DNA of 58,069 nt, taken from assembly GCF_019448115.1 (NCBI RefSeq), contig NZ_JAGFNY010000011.1, positions 1 to 58,069 of the forward strand, written 5' to 3'. Under the pieces are notes generated by a model. It worked only from the letters and a program-made list of their open reading frames with translations, had not been told where the DNA came from and made no database searches. Both the position numbers and the translations under genes were made by a program. The first letter of the stretch is position 1. Every line of letters begins with the position of its first letter. Below are positions 1 through 9,996 of the stretch, one piece after another. The stretch is from Succinivibrio faecicola. Its GTDB lineage: Bacteria > Pseudomonadota > Gammaproteobacteria > Enterobacterales > Succinivibrionaceae.

Positions 1-222
1 TACAATAACTGTTAAAGAACACCGCTTAAGCTTGTTGAGCGGTATAAACACGAATTATGCATCCAATGTTTATACTTAGTTCAAAAGTGTGAACTTAGTG
101 CTGATCCATAATTTCGCCATAATCAATATCTCAGAAATAAGATAGTATTTTTCGAAAATTTAGCTTTGAAGAATGTTTTTAGAAAAAAATAATATGATTA
201 AATGATATAATTCTCATTTTGA
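1..222. other. Upstream region of the rlmN operon, no gene seen
   Basis: This AT-rich stretch has no convincing reading frame. The only structure I see is a short hairpin near positions 22-44 (ACCGCT and AGCGGT arms) without a T-tract. It may be the end of an upstream unit or part of a leader. The promoter of the rlmN operon presumably lies here, but I cannot assign it with confidence. Confidence 0.3.
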
Positions 223-246
223 GTGCAAATAAAAGAGAATAAGACA

Positions 247-1347
247 GTGACTGAGAAAATTAACCTTATGAGTCTTTCTCCAAAAGAACTTGGAGAATTC
301 TTTGTTTCGATTGGAGAAAAATCTTTCCGATCACAGCAGGTATTGCGTTGGATATATCAGTTTGGTGTTACTGAATTTGATGAAATGACCAATATCAATA
401 AGGATCTCAGGGCAAAGCTAAAAGAAATGTGCACCATCAGTGCACCTGAAATAGTATCAGAGCAGGTTGCATCAGATGGAACAACTAAATGGGCTTTGGA
501 TATTGGTGATGGCCAGCTAGTTGAAACTGTTTTAATTCCAGAGCCTGACAGAAATACTCTTTGCATTTCCACACAGGTTGGGTGCCCTGTAAAATGCTCA
601 TTCTGTAGAACCGGTGCTCAGGGCTTTAACAGAAACCTTACTGTAAATGAAATTATAGGTCAGGTTTTTAGGGCTGCAACAAGAGTTGGATTCAGTCAGA
701 ATCAGGAGCAAAAACCAATTTCAAACGTTGTAATGATGGGAATGGGTGAACCATTACTTAATCTTGAAAACGTAATTAAGGTTACAGAGCTTCTTTTAAG
801 CGATTATTCTTTTGCGTTATCAAAAAGAAGAGTAACTATATCAACATCAGGCGTTGCAAATGTACTAAATTCAATTGCAGGAAAACTTGACGTTGCATTA
901 GCTTTATCTCTTCATGCTCCAAATGATGAAATCAGAAATGAACTTGTTCCTATCAACAAGAAATTTCCTATAGCAAAAGTAATGGAGTCTGTAAGAAATT
1001 ACATCGACAAATCAAATGCTAATTGTGGTCGTGTAACAATTGAATATGTTCTGTTAGATCATGTAAATGACAGTGTTGAAAATGCACATGAACTTGTAAA
1101 ACTGCTAAGAACAATTCCTTGCAAAATTAATCTTATTCCTTTTAATGAGCACGAATGCAGTGATTACAAAAAGCCATCAAATACCAGAATTGATAAATTC
1201 TATAAGGTTTTATTTGATGCTGGATTTACTGTAATAAAAAGAACAACCAGAGGAGATGAAATCTCTGCGGCATGTGGACAGCTTGCAGGTCAGGTAAAAG
1301 ATAAGCTTGCAAGAAAAAAAATAGAAGCAAAGGTTAATCAGGGCTAA
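247..1347 (+). CDS. rlmN: 23S rRNA (adenine2503-C2)/tRNA methyltransferase RlmN
   Basis: RlmN is a radical-SAM enzyme that methylates C2 of A2503 in 23S rRNA and of A37 in some tRNAs. The radical-SAM cluster motif CxxxCxxC is visible (CPVKCSFC, about residues 113-120), followed by the family motif FCRTGAQGF. The [10 protein letters not shown] motif and the C-terminal catalytic cysteine in SAACGQLAG are also present. I chose the GTG at 247 because an AAAGAGAA stretch precedes it and it gives 366 aa, near the family length of about 380. A GTG at 223 is also in frame but has no ribosome binding site. The gene opens the conserved rlmN-rodZ-ispG-hisS-yfgM-bamB-der block. pilF, which sits between rlmN and rodZ in E. 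coli, is missing here. Confidence 0.95.
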   Translation: MTEKINLMSLSPKELGEFFVSIGEKSFRSQQVLRWIYQFGVTEFDEMTNINKDLRAKLKEMCTISAPEIVSEQVASDGTTKWALDIGDGQLVETVLIPEPDRNTLCISTQVGCPVKCSFCRTGAQGFNRNLTVNEIIGQVFRAATRVGFSQNQEQKPISNVVMMGMGEPLLNLENVIKVTELLLSDYSFALSKRRVTISTSGVANVLNSIAGKLDVALALSLHAPNDEIRNELVPINKKFPIAKVMESVRNYIDKSNANCGRVTIEYVLLDHVNDSVENAHELVKLLRTIPCKINLIPFNEHECSDYKKPSNTRIDKFYKVLFDAGFTVIKRTTRGDEISAACGQLAGQVKDKLARKKIEAKVNQG

Positions 1348-1350
1348 AAC

Positions 1351-2880
1351 ATGAGTTCAAAAAAGTTAAGAGCTTTAAGAAACAGACAGGACCGTTATAA
1401 AAATCAAAACATATTAAAACATGAGGTAACCGAGCCTTATATGGAAACAAAAAACGAAACATTAAGCGAGATGGAAAAGACACCTAATGAGGAGTCTTTA
1501 GGTCAGAATTTAAATGACGTGGTTGAACCTTCACAAGAAGCAAACGAGCAGGTAGCTGCTAGTGCAGATGAAGTAGTACATAATATCAATACAAATGAAG
1601 ACGAGCAGGATGTACTGGAATCTTCTGATTTTGGCATGATAGAAGATCCTGATGCTGTGCCTGAGAGAACATCTTTAGCTGAAGATGATGTTCCAAGAAG
1701 AGCAGGCGCAATTTTAAAGCATGCTAGAGAAAAGTTAGGCCTGTCATTAAACACTGTTTCTCACAAGCTTAATTTAAGAGTTAATTCAGTTGCAGATATT
1801 GAGTATGACAGACTAAATCAGTTAACAGCTGTTCCTTTTGTAAGTTCTCATATTGAAAACTATGCAAAGTTACTCAATCTTGATCCAAATTACCTTGTAA
1901 ATCTATATAAAGAGACTGTACGTTTAAGTGCAATTGAGAAATCAAAGGAAGTGGCTGCAAGAAATAAATCAGCAAAAACAGAGAGCTGGAAGAAATTTGT
2001 TGCAATCATATTATCAGTTGCTGCTTTAATAATGGCAGTTTCTGTTGCATATATTGCATTCTCAGGATCTGCTCCAAAGAGCGCAGGTGCTCTTGTAATA
2101 GAGGATACAGTAACGCCTGAGATTGAGAAAAATGGTGCTTTAGTTATGGATACAGAGAATTCAAAACTGAAGACAAACATTGTTGAATTACCTGAAAACA
2201 ACGTAGATTTAAATACTCAGATTGCAAAAGAGCAGGATAAGACTCTTAACTCAAATGAACTAATAAAGAGAAAGAATCAACCTCAGCTATCTGAAAATAC
2301 AGGTAATGAAGTTGTTGCTCTTACAGTTAAGAATGCTCCTGTTCAGGAAGACGATGCTCCTTTACAGTATGAGGAAGATGCAAATTCCCTAGTGAGTGTA
2401 AATATTGATACAGGTTCAACTAGTGTTAAGCAGTCAAACAACTCAGTTTCAAATGACAAGAAAGTTGAGACTGTAAATATTAAGGCAAAGGACACTAAGA
2501 AAGCTGACAATACTGCTGAACCTGAGGTTAAAGCCACTGCCGATGAAAAAGTAAAGGAAGTTCGTGAGGTAAAGGTAGAACTTTCATCATCTACTAAAGA
2601 TATTTCATCTTCAGTAAGACTAGCAACAAAGCGTGATCCTCTTGCAGGCGTAAATAGTGTAACAGTAAAAGTTTCAGGCAATGTTGCCATGAAGATAACC
2701 GGTAATGGTAAAACACTAAAGCAGGGAAATTATAAAGCTGGTGATACAGTTGTTGCAGCAGGCTTAATCCCACTTAGAATCTATGTATCAGATTCGTCAA
2801 AGATATCTGTAAAGTATGTAGGTGCAAAAGTTAGTGTACCTTCTGCAAAACAGGTTAATTTTGAGCTTCCTAAACAGTAA
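1351..2880 (+). CDS. rodZ: Cytoskeleton protein RodZ with a long N-terminal extension
   Basis: RodZ is a bitopic inner-membrane protein that couples MreB filaments to the cell-wall elongation machinery. A RodZ-type helix-turn-helix domain lies at about residues 117-175 (GAILKHAREKLGLSLNTVS). A single membrane segment follows at about 213-236, then a long low-complexity Lys/Glu/Val/Thr-rich periplasmic linker. A C-terminal beta-rich domain like the RodZ DUF4115 domain ends the protein at about 425-509. In E. coli the HTH starts near residue 10. Here about 115 acidic, Glu/Asn-rich residues precede it, so the protein is 509 aa against about 337. The start is 4 bp after the rlmN stop, so the two genes are translationally close. 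Confidence 0.88.
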   Translation: MSSKKLRALRNRQDRYKNQNILKHEVTEPYMETKNETLSEMEKTPNEESLGQNLNDVVEPSQEANEQVAASADEVVHNINTNEDEQDVLESSDFGMIEDPDAVPERTSLAEDDVPRRAGAILKHAREKLGLSLNTVSHKLNLRVNSVADIEYDRLNQLTAVPFVSSHIENYAKLLNLDPNYLVNLYKETVRLSAIEKSKEVAARNKSAKTESWKKFVAIILSVAALIMAVSVAYIAFSGSAPKSAGALVIEDTVTPEIEKNGALVMDTENSKLKTNIVELPENNVDLNTQIAKEQDKTLNSNELIKRKNQPQLSENTGNEVVALTVKNAPVQEDDAPLQYEEDANSLVSVNIDTGSTSVKQSNNSVSNDKKVETVNIKAKDTKKADNTAEPEVKATADEKVKEVREVKVELSSSTKDISSSVRLATKRDPLAGVNSVTVKVSGNVAMKITGNGKTLKQGNYKAGDTVVAAGLIPLRIYVSDSSKISVKYVGAKVSVPSAKQVNFELPKQ

Positions 2881-2891
2881 AGAGATGAATT

Positions 2892-3971
2892 ATGGAATGG
2901 AAGGCTCCTAAAATTCAGAGAAGAAAGTCAAGACAGATTACTGTTGGTACTGTAAAAGTTGGAGGAGATGCTCCTATTTCAGTACAATCAATGACATGTA
3001 CCGATACAATGGACGTTGAAGCAACAGTAAATCAGATCTTAGCATTGGAAAAAGCTGGTGCGGACATCGTTAGAGTGACTGTACCAACATTAGAAGCTAC
3101 AGATGCTTTTGAAAAGATTGTAAAGCAGGTTCATATCCCTGTAGTCAGTGATATTCATTTTGATTACAGAATTGCGATTGAATGTGCTAAAAAGGGCGCA
3201 GCTGCACTTAGAATCAATCCTGGTAATATTGGTTCTCACGAAAAGATTGAAATGGTCTGTCAGGCTGCAAAAGATCACGGCCTTCCTATAAGAGTCGGTG
3301 TGAATGCGGGCTCTCTAGATAAGGATCTTTTAGAAAAGTACGGCTCACCTTGTCCAGATGCAATGGTTGAGGCTGCACTTAGAGCTGCGCAGACACTAGA
3401 TGAGCATAACTTTACTGATTATGCTTTTTCTGTTAAGGCATCAGAACTCAATCTGTGTGTAGCTGCATACAGACAGCTTGCACAAAAGACAGATGCTCCA
3501 CTGCATCTTGGAATTACTGAGGCTGGCGGTCTTACAGGTGGTACTGTATTATCAGCTATCGGTATTGGCCAGCTTTTACAAGACGGCATTGGTGATACTA
3601 TAAGGGTTTCTCTTGCAGCTGATCCTGTAGAAGAAATTAAAGTTGGCTGGGCAATCTTAAAGAGTTTACATCTTCGTTCACGTGGTGCAGAAATTGTTGC
3701 CTGTCCAACATGCGGTAGAAGAGGAATTGATGTTGTAGCTACAGTCAATGAGCTAGAATCAAGGCTTTCTGATATCCGTCAGAGCATTAAAATCGCAGTA
3801 ATGGGATGTGTGGTAAATGGTCCTGGTGAGGCTAAACATGCTGATATTGCAGTATGTGGTGCTGCTAAAGGAAATTGTCTGATTTATGAAAACGGTGAGA
3901 TGATGGGAAAATTCCCATGTTCTCAGGCTGTTCAAATTATTGAAGATCGAGTTAGAGCTCGAGTAAAGTAA
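2892..3971 (+). CDS. ispG: 4-hydroxy-3-methylbut-2-en-1-yl diphosphate synthase IspG (GcpE)
   Basis: IspG is the penultimate enzyme of the MEP isoprenoid pathway, reducing MEcPP to HMBPP with a [4Fe-4S] cluster. The N-terminal TIM-barrel signature (APISVQSMTCTDT) is clear. The cluster cysteines lie in ACPTCGRRG and MGCVVNGPGEAKHAD. At 359 aa it is close to the usual 370 of the bacterial short form. It lies 11 bp downstream of rodZ in the same operon, as in E. coli. A second MEP-pathway gene, ispE, lies elsewhere in this window. Confidence 0.96.
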   Translation: MEWKAPKIQRRKSRQITVGTVKVGGDAPISVQSMTCTDTMDVEATVNQILALEKAGADIVRVTVPTLEATDAFEKIVKQVHIPVVSDIHFDYRIAIECAKKGAAALRINPGNIGSHEKIEMVCQAAKDHGLPIRVGVNAGSLDKDLLEKYGSPCPDAMVEAALRAAQTLDEHNFTDYAFSVKASELNLCVAAYRQLAQKTDAPLHLGITEAGGLTGGTVLSAIGIGQLLQDGIGDTIRVSLAADPVEEIKVGWAILKSLHLRSRGAEIVACPTCGRRGIDVVATVNELESRLSDIRQSIKIAVMGCVVNGPGEAKHADIAVCGAAKGNCLIYENGEMMGKFPCSQAVQIIEDRVRARVK

Positions 3972-3993
3972 AAAAAACAGGGAATATTAAAAA

Positions 3994-5274
3994 ATGGCAC
4001 AAACAGTTCAGGCTATTAGAGGTATGAACGATCTGCTACCTGAAAATACATCAGTATGGCAGAAGATAGAGAAAGTTATTCGTTCAACTCTAACTTCATA
4101 CGGCTATCAGGAAGTAAGAATGCCAATCGTTGAAAAGACAAATCTTTTCTGCAGAGCTATTGGTGAAGTTACTGATGTTGTTGAGAAGGAAATGTACTCT
4201 TTTGAAGATAGATCAAAAGAGCATTTATCTTTAAGGCCTGAAGGTACAGCTGGCTGTGTTCGTGCATGTATTGAACACAATATGATTTATAACCAGGAAC
4301 AGAGATTATGGTATATGGGGCCTATGTTCAGACATGAGCGTCCACAAAAAGGCCGTTATCGTCAGTTCCATCAGACCGGTGTAGAGGTATTCGGCCTTAC
4401 AGGTCCAGATATAGATGCTGAAATTATTGCTCTTACATATTCATTATGGAAGAAGTTTGGTATTGAGAACGATCTTGAACTTCAGATTAACTCTTTAGGT
4501 TCATCAGAGGAAAGAGCAGAGTACAAAAAAGCTTTAGTAGCTTTCCTTGAAGCTCATTTTGATGAATTAGATGAGGACTGCAAGAGAAGAACTCATACCA
4601 ATCCATTAAGAGTTTTAGATACCAAAGATGAAAATGTAGCAGAGCTTTTAAAGAGTGCTCCAAAATTATCAGATTATTTTGGTGAAGAGACAAAAGCTCA
4701 TTTTGATTCTTTATTATCATATCTTGATAAGTTAGGTATCAAATATACAATCAATCATCGTCTTGTAAGAGGCCTTGATTACTACAATCTGACTGTTTTT
4801 GAGTGGGTTACCACAGCACTGGGTGCACAGGGTACTGTATGTGGCGGTGGCCGTTATGATACCCTGGTTGAACAGTTAGGCGGAGCTCCAACCAAGGCTG
4901 TAGGTTTTGCTCTTGGTATGGAAAGACTGGTTTTACTGCTTGAAACTTTACAGAAGGTTAAGGCAGATTCAGCAGCAGACGTTTATGTTTTAGGCTCTGG
5001 TGAGGGGTGCGAACTTCGTCAGTTACAGGTAAGCTCATTTTTAAGAGATGCTCTTGAAGATGTTAGAGTATTCAACCACTGCGGTGGCGGTAAATTCAAA
5101 AAGCAGTTCCAGAGAGCTGATAAATCAGGTGCTAAGGTGGCTGTCATTATCGGTGAAAGTGAAATTGCTAACAATACTGTCACAATTAAAAATATGTGTG
5201 ACAAGGATTCAGAGCAAAAAGAATATACACTTGAAGAAAGTGTTAAAATAATCAAATCAATTATCAACAAGTAA
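3994..5274 (+). CDS. hisS: Histidyl-tRNA synthetase
   Basis: This class II aminoacyl-tRNA synthetase charges tRNA-His. Motif 1 follows the conserved start ([13 protein letters not shown]), motif 2 is in [17 protein letters not shown], and the histidine-specific motif is in [17 protein letters not shown]-terminal HGTP anticodon-binding domain covers about residues 330-420. The length of 426 aa matches E. coli HisS at 424. It sits 22 bp after ispG, the enteric order, and is followed 10 bp later by yfgM. Confidence 0.96.
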   Translation: MAQTVQAIRGMNDLLPENTSVWQKIEKVIRSTLTSYGYQEVRMPIVEKTNLFCRAIGEVTDVVEKEMYSFEDRSKEHLSLRPEGTAGCVRACIEHNMIYNQEQRLWYMGPMFRHERPQKGRYRQFHQTGVEVFGLTGPDIDAEIIALTYSLWKKFGIENDLELQINSLGSSEERAEYKKALVAFLEAHFDELDEDCKRRTHTNPLRVLDTKDENVAELLKSAPKLSDYFGEETKAHFDSLLSYLDKLGIKYTINHRLVRGLDYYNLTVFEWVTTALGAQGTVCGGGRYDTLVEQLGGAPTKAVGFALGMERLVLLLETLQKVKADSAADVYVLGSGEGCELRQLQVSSFLRDALEDVRVFNHCGGGKFKKQFQRADKSGAKVAVIIGESEIANNTVTIKNMCDKDSEQKEYTLEESVKIIKSIINK

Positions 5275-5284
5275 GGGAAAAACA

Positions 5285-5986
5285 ATGGATGTTTTAACAG
5301 ATGACCACGAGAGAGAACAAGTCGTTCGTAAATGGTGGTCAGAAAACTGGCTCTCACTGACTGTAGGTGTCGCAATCGCATTATCTGCTATGGTTGGTTA
5401 TAAGTATTACAATTCATACCAGACTGAAAAAGCTCAGACATATGCATATGAATTAACAGCATTAAAGACAAAACTTGCTTTAAAGCCAACAGAGGCAAAA
5501 GCTGAGGTAGAGGCATTCTTAGCAGAGCATAAAGATGTTTATGGTTCTTTACTCTCACTAGAGCTTGCTGCTAATAATGCAGTTGAAGGCAAATATGAAG
5601 AAGCTTTAAAGAATGCATCATTTGCAAAAGAAAACGGCGGAAAGTTAATTTCTCCTAATGCAGCAATTATGAAGGCTCATTTATATACTCAGCTTAAGAA
5701 GTTTGATGAGGCAACAGCAGAACTTTCTTCTGTTAACTCTGATGCTTATGCTATTGAGAAATATGAACTTGAGGGTGATATTAACCTTGCAAAGGGCGAC
5801 AAGCAAGCAGCTCTTGCTTCATATAAGAAGGCAATCGAAGAGTGCGAGAGCAAAAAGATTGCAATTAATACTCTCTTGCAGATGAAAGCTGATAGTCTTC
5901 GTAAAGATGGCGATACTCCTGCTTTTGAAAGAGCTAGTGCATTAGCTGAAGATATTGCAACTTCTGCATCAACATTCAACAAATAA
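5285..5986 (+). CDS. yfgM: YfgM-like ancillary SecYEG/PpiD chaperone
   Basis: YfgM is a single-pass inner-membrane protein with a periplasmic TPR domain. It associates with SecYEG and PpiD and helps secreted proteins leave the translocon. The N-terminus (TDDHEREQVVRKWWSENW) matches the family signature. A membrane segment follows at about residues 19-38, then TPR-like helices rich in Ala, Glu and Lys to the end. The length of 233 aa is close to the E. coli protein at 206. Its place between hisS and bamB supports the call. Confidence 0.88.
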   Translation: MDVLTDDHEREQVVRKWWSENWLSLTVGVAIALSAMVGYKYYNSYQTEKAQTYAYELTALKTKLALKPTEAKAEVEAFLAEHKDVYGSLLSLELAANNAVEGKYEEALKNASFAKENGGKLISPNAAIMKAHLYTQLKKFDEATAELSSVNSDAYAIEKYELEGDINLAKGDKQAALASYKKAIEECESKKIAINTLLQMKADSLRKDGDTPAFERASALAEDIATSASTFNK

Positions 5987-6018
5987 TAAGAATAATAAAA
6001 ACGAACAAAGGTGGCATT

Positions 6019-7554
6019 ATGATCAAGAACAAGCTTATAACAGCAGCATTAACTGCCGCAATATGCTTGGTAATATCCGGTTGTAGCTCGAATAAGGATT
6101 TATTTGAGCCTGTAGAATCTCCAGATGTTGATAATGTGTTTGAACCATTGAATGTATGGTCATATTCAACACAGGGATCTGATGATTTCTTCTCTCAGCT
6201 TACTCCGGTTGTTTCTCATTCTGTTATGTATGTTGCAGGAAGAGATGGAAAGATATATGCCATCAATGTTAAGGATGGAAGTAAGCGCTGGAAGATTGAT
6301 CTTTCAGATGAAGATGAGAATGATAACAAGCGATCAGCTAGACTTTCAGGCGGTGTAGCTACACGTGGCAAGTATATTGCTGTGGGTTCAGAGAATGGCT
6401 ATCTTTATGTCATGAATCGTAAAGATGGTTCAATCTACTACAAAGCTTTTGTTGGTTCAGAAATCGTAACCAGCCCTGTATTCAATGCATCTGGCGATAA
6501 GATCTTTGTTATGGATTCAGTAGGCAGACTATCTGCTTTTTCTCTGACTACAAAAGCAAAGATATGGGAGTCTGGAGATTTATCAGAATCTCTTCATTTA
6601 AGAAGTCAGTCAAAACCAGTTGCAGTTGGTGATGAGCTTGTTGTTATTGGCACTGCATCTGGCCGAGTTATGATGCTAAGTCAGCTTGATGGCTTTGTTT
6701 TAAATCAGGTTGGTGTTGGTCAGAACAACGGAAGTTCTGATTTGGATAGAATGTCAGATGTATCATCTACTCCTCTGCTAATTGGCTCTGAGATGTATAC
6801 AACAGCCTATAATTCTGGCTTTGTAAGATATTCACTTGAGAAACAGGCAGTAACAAGCAGACTTTCATATCATTCATCAAAGGATATCGCCTATGACGAT
6901 AATTATTTTGTACTGACAGGCGATAATGGTCATGTTTACTGTGTCAGACGTTCAGATAACGTTGAGGCATGGGTTAATACTCAGCTTGGATACAGAAATG
7001 TTACAGCTCCTGTAATTTATGGAAACTATGCTGTAGTAGGTGACCTTGAAGGTTACGTGTATTTCATGAACCTAAACGATGGTGTTATTGATTCAAAAAT
7101 CAAAGTATCATCATCACCAATTTACGTAGCTCCATTTATTGTTGGAAACTGTCTTGTTGTATATTCATCAGACGGAAGTGTAGATCTGATCTGTTATGAT
7201 CCTATTGATATGGTTCAGCCAAAGAAGAGATTCACTGATCTTGAAAAAGTAAGTGGAATTACTTCTGCTCTTATTGCATCAAAGGCAATGACAGAGAATT
7301 TAGGAATCGGAACTTCAACTCGTGAAGCTATCGAGCAGCGCCGTGAAGAGGCTCGTAAGCTAGTAGCTCAAATTCAAGCTCAGGAGCGAGCAATTGAAGC
7401 TCAGATTCGAGAGTATCAGCGTCAGAAGACTGAGTATGAGAAGCGCGTTGCTGAATATGAAAAGAAGCAGCGTGAAGAACTCAGTGGATACGGTCTAATG
7501 CCAAGTGCTGGTGTTAAGTCCGAGGACGATGAGGAATTTATTGAAGTAGAATAA
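6019..7554 (+). CDS. bamB: Outer-membrane assembly lipoprotein BamB with a coiled-coil tail
   Basis: BamB is the beta-propeller lipoprotein of the BAM complex, which inserts beta-barrel proteins into the outer membrane. A lipoprotein signal peptide ends at Cys22 (VISGC). PQQ-like propeller repeats follow (GRDGKIYAINVKDGSKRWKI, GSENGYLYVMNRKDGS and others) to about residue 400. A tail of roughly 75 residues follows (about 432-511), rich in Arg, Glu, Gln and Lys, with heptad spacing suggestive of a coiled coil, and it ends in a very acidic stretch. E. coli BamB is 392 aa without such a tail. The gene lies between yfgM and der, as in most gammaproteobacteria. Confidence 0.9.
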   Translation: MIKNKLITAALTAAICLVISGCSSNKDLFEPVESPDVDNVFEPLNVWSYSTQGSDDFFSQLTPVVSHSVMYVAGRDGKIYAINVKDGSKRWKIDLSDEDENDNKRSARLSGGVATRGKYIAVGSENGYLYVMNRKDGSIYYKAFVGSEIVTSPVFNASGDKIFVMDSVGRLSAFSLTTKAKIWESGDLSESLHLRSQSKPVAVGDELVVIGTASGRVMMLSQLDGFVLNQVGVGQNNGSSDLDRMSDVSSTPLLIGSEMYTTAYNSGFVRYSLEKQAVTSRLSYHSSKDIAYDDNYFVLTGDNGHVYCVRRSDNVEAWVNTQLGYRNVTAPVIYGNYAVVGDLEGYVYFMNLNDGVIDSKIKVSSSPIYVAPFIVGNCLVVYSSDGSVDLICYDPIDMVQPKKRFTDLEKVSGITSALIASKAMTENLGIGTSTREAIEQRREEARKLVAQIQAQERAIEAQIREYQRQKTEYEKRVAEYEKKQREELSGYGLMPSAGVKSEDDEEFIEVE

Positions 7555-7578
7555 GCCATTATTCTGCTTTATCAAGAT

Positions 7579-7603
7579 GCTCCTGCACCTGCAGGGGCTT
7601 TTG
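7579..7603 (+). terminator. Rho-independent terminator between bamB and der
   Basis: An 8-bp stem (GCTCCTGC and GCAGGGGC, one G-T pair) with an ACCT loop is followed by TTTTGTT. It lies 25 bp after the bamB stop, so der probably has its own promoter or depends on read-through. Confidence 0.7.
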
Positions 7604-7663
7604 TTGATTAATGAAGCTTTAAAAGAACGTATTTTTCTTTTCAGGCTCTAAGTGAGGAATACA

Positions 7664-9403
7664 ATGAAGGTAGTAGCTTTAGTAGGTTGCCCTAATGTGG
7701 GTAAATCAACATTTTTTAATAGACTTACTAAAACTAGGGATGCTTTAGTTGCAGATTTTCCTGGTTTGACCCGTGATAGAAAATACGGACGAGCACTTTA
7801 CGAGGGTAGAGAGTACGTTCTTATTGATACTGGTGGTATTGCTGAAGATGCAAAAAATCAGCCAGAAGAAGTAACAACATCAATGACAAATCAGGCTCTT
7901 CTTGCTATTGATGAGTGCGATCTTGTTCTTTTCATGCTTGATGCAAGAGCTGGTATTCTGCCAGGTGACTACTCAGTTGCTGACTATATTCGCCGTTCAG
8001 GAAAGAAATGTGCGATTATTGCTAACAAGGTTGATGGCCTTGATCCAGAAACTGCTGGTGCTGAGTTTTATGCTTTAGGTTTAGGTGAGGTTTATCCTAC
8101 AGCTGTAGCTCATGGTAGAGGTGTTAACAACGTTCTTGAAGATGTTATTGCTCCACTTCTTCGTGAGGATGGTCCTCTTGATTGTGACCTAACTCCAGAG
8201 CAGTTAGAGCAAAAGGAAAAAGAGGCTCAGGAAGAAGAGTATAAAGCTTGGGAAGAAGGCTATCAGTTCCTTGAAAATGTTCCTGTTGATATGCAGGCTG
8301 GCGGTTATGACTGGTTTGCACACAAAGAAAAAGTAAGAGCTCTACAGAAAGGCGAAGCTGCAGTTGAAGAAAATGCCACACCTTTTGCTGATCTGCCAAT
8401 TAAATTCGCTATTGTAGGTAAGCCTAATGTTGGTAAGTCTACCTTAACAAACAGACTTTTAGGTGAAGACAGAGTTATTGTTGCTGATCATCCAGGTACT
8501 ACCCGTGATTCAATTTATATTCCTCTTGAAAGAGAAGGTAAGAAGTATATCGTTATTGATACAGCGGGTGTTAGAAAACGCCGTAAGGTTTCAGAAGCGA
8601 TTGAGAAGTTCTCAATTGTAAAGACCCTAAAAGCAATTGAAGATGCTAATGTTGTTTTACTTGTTATTGATGCAAGAGCTCATATTACCGATCAGGATCT
8701 GTCATTACTTGGTTTCGTTCTTGAATCAGGTAGAGCTTTAGTTATTGCTGTAAACAAGTGGGACGGTCTTGATATGTCAGTTAAAGATGAAATCAAAACT
8801 GAGCTTAATGCAAGACTAGGTTTCGTTGATTTTGCAAGAGTACACTTCATTTCTGCTCTACATGGTACAGGCGTTGGTAACTTATATGAATCAATCGATG
8901 AGGCTTATGAGGGCGCAACTACAAGACACAGCGCATCAATGCTTAACCGTATTTTAAGAGCTGCAATTGAAGAGCATGAGCCACCAATATCAGGTGGTAG
9001 ACGAATCAAACTGAAGTTTGCTCATGCCGGTGGTTATAATCCTCCAAGAATTATTATTCACGGTAATAAGGTATCAAAAGTACCTGACTCATATAAAAGA
9101 TACATTATCAATTGCTACAGAAAATCTCTAAAGATTATGGGCTCACCTGTTATTATTGACTTTAAGGAAGGTGAAAACCCATATGCAAACGAGAAGCCTG
9201 CTCAGAAGCGCCAGACACAGTCTCAGATGAGAGCCGAGAAGAAGAAGGCAGCAAATGAGAGAATGTGGGCAAGAGCTGCTAAAAAGCATGATAAGGAAGA
9301 TCAGAAGGCTATTGCAAAAGCACGTCGTGAAGGCACAGGCCTTGTTCTGAAAAAGCGTCCTAAAAAAACTTCAGAGACAGAAAAGAGCGTAAAACGCAAG
9401 TAA
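7664..9403 (+). CDS. der: Ribosome-assembly GTPase Der (EngA)
   Basis: Der is an essential double-GTPase for 50S subunit maturation. The first G domain opens with GCPNVGKST (position 2 is Cys where most have Arg) and DTGG. The second has [17 protein letters not shown] and NKWDG. The KH-like C-terminal domain is clear ([37 protein letters not shown]). I chose the ATG at 7664, preceded by GTGAGGAAT, because it gives the canonical MKVVALVG start. At 579 aa it is about 90 aa longer than E. coli Der. The extra residues lie in an acidic linker between the G domains (about 190-245) and in a Lys/Arg-rich tail (about 520-579). Confidence 0.95.
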   Translation: MKVVALVGCPNVGKSTFFNRLTKTRDALVADFPGLTRDRKYGRALYEGREYVLIDTGGIAEDAKNQPEEVTTSMTNQALLAIDECDLVLFMLDARAGILPGDYSVADYIRRSGKKCAIIANKVDGLDPETAGAEFYALGLGEVYPTAVAHGRGVNNVLEDVIAPLLREDGPLDCDLTPEQLEQKEKEAQEEEYKAWEEGYQFLENVPVDMQAGGYDWFAHKEKVRALQKGEAAVEENATPFADLPIKFAIVGKPNVGKSTLTNRLLGEDRVIVADHPGTTRDSIYIPLEREGKKYIVIDTAGVRKRRKVSEAIEKFSIVKTLKAIEDANVVLLVIDARAHITDQDLSLLGFVLESGRALVIAVNKWDGLDMSVKDEIKTELNARLGFVDFARVHFISALHGTGVGNLYESIDEAYEGATTRHSASMLNRILRAAIEEHEPPISGGRRIKLKFAHAGGYNPPRIIIHGNKVSKVPDSYKRYIINCYRKSLKIMGSPVIIDFKEGENPYANEKPAQKRQTQSQMRAEKKKAANERMWARAAKKHDKEDQKAIAKARREGTGLVLKKRPKKTSETEKSVKRK

Positions 9404-9438
9404 AAAAATGAGGAGGCAGATTAGTATCTGGCTCCTCA
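9402..9438 (-). terminator. Hairpin with a T-tract on the minus strand, just after der
   Basis: The arms TGAGGAG and CTCCTCA, with an inner CAGAT/ATCTG pairing, form a strong stem. On the plus strand the run of seven A precedes it, so only the minus strand reads stem then T-tract. No minus-strand gene lies directly upstream of it; the nearest ends at 10018 and has its own terminator. It may also end der transcripts without a T-tract. Confidence 0.5.
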
Positions 9439-9769
9439 GAGATTACTATGTGCTATGTTTAAATTATAGGATCGCATAAGCGACAAACAATTACCTTTCT
9501 TATACATTTTGATAACCTTCAAAAACTAGTAAAAATAAGTCTGATGTACTTCAAAAAAAAGTACATAACATTGTCATAAATAGATCGTAAAAATACAAAT
9601 ACCAAACTTTTGTAAATAAACTCTGTGAGCAAAATTTGATTTTTTGCGACTTTGGAAACTACAGACAGGACTTAATAATAACTTATTACAAAAGAAAAAT
9701 TTTGAAACATTCTTTTTACTTTTTATTACGCATTTTTATGAAGAAAATATATACTACATTACAGAAAAA
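9439..9769. other. AT-rich gap without a gene
   Basis: I see no reading frame with a plausible start here on either strand. The stretch is very AT-rich. It contains one imperfect hairpin, ATGTACTT and AAGTACAT arms at about 9544-9566, separated by an A-run. It reads like decayed sequence. Confidence 0.4.
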
Positions 9770-9770
9770 T

Positions 9771-9818
9771 TTAAAGAGACTTAATTATCTTATAAATTAG
9801 ATAGTTAGGCTTCTTTTT
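9771..9818 (+). terminator. Orphan terminator-like long hairpin
   Basis: A long imperfect stem pairs AAAGAGACTTAATTATCT with AGATAGTTAGGCTTCTTT, using G-T pairs and one internal mismatch, and runs into CTTTTTATATAAT. It has no intact plus-strand gene directly upstream, which fits either a small RNA or the leftover of a lost gene. Confidence 0.45.
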
Positions 9819-9970
9819 ATATAATACGAACTGTCAAAGTCGGGTATAAAACAGGAAAAGGCGTTGCAAAAGACTTAACAAAGGCACAGTTCTTTTATAA
9901 GAATGGATGTACTTTAGGAGACAGTCGTGGATGCAATAGCTATAAGCTAATTTCTGATCCTGCTAAATAA
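9809..9970 (+). pseudogene. Remnant of a Sel1-repeat protein
   Basis: The frame ending in TAA at 9968-9970 reads YKTGKGVAKDLTKAQFFYKN followed by GCTLGDSRGC. This is the Sel1-like repeat pattern: Gly-x-Gly-Val, Asp-x-x-Lys-Ala, Tyr-x-x-x-Cys, Gly-Cys. The frame opens at 9809 after a stop and contains no usable start codon. About 50 codons remain, so this is the 3' end of a lost gene. It is followed directly by a perfect hairpin terminator, as an intact gene would be. Confidence 0.55.
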
Positions 9971-9996
9971 GAAAATGACCATTTAAGGTCATTTTC
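9971..9996. terminator. Bidirectional terminator after the Sel1 remnant and maf
   Basis: A perfect 10-bp stem (GAAAATGACC and GGTCATTTTC) with a 6-nt ATTTAA loop is T-rich on its 3' side in both directions. It lies 22 bp beyond the end of the minus-strand glycosyltransferase gene and directly after the plus-strand Sel1 remnant. Confidence 0.65.
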
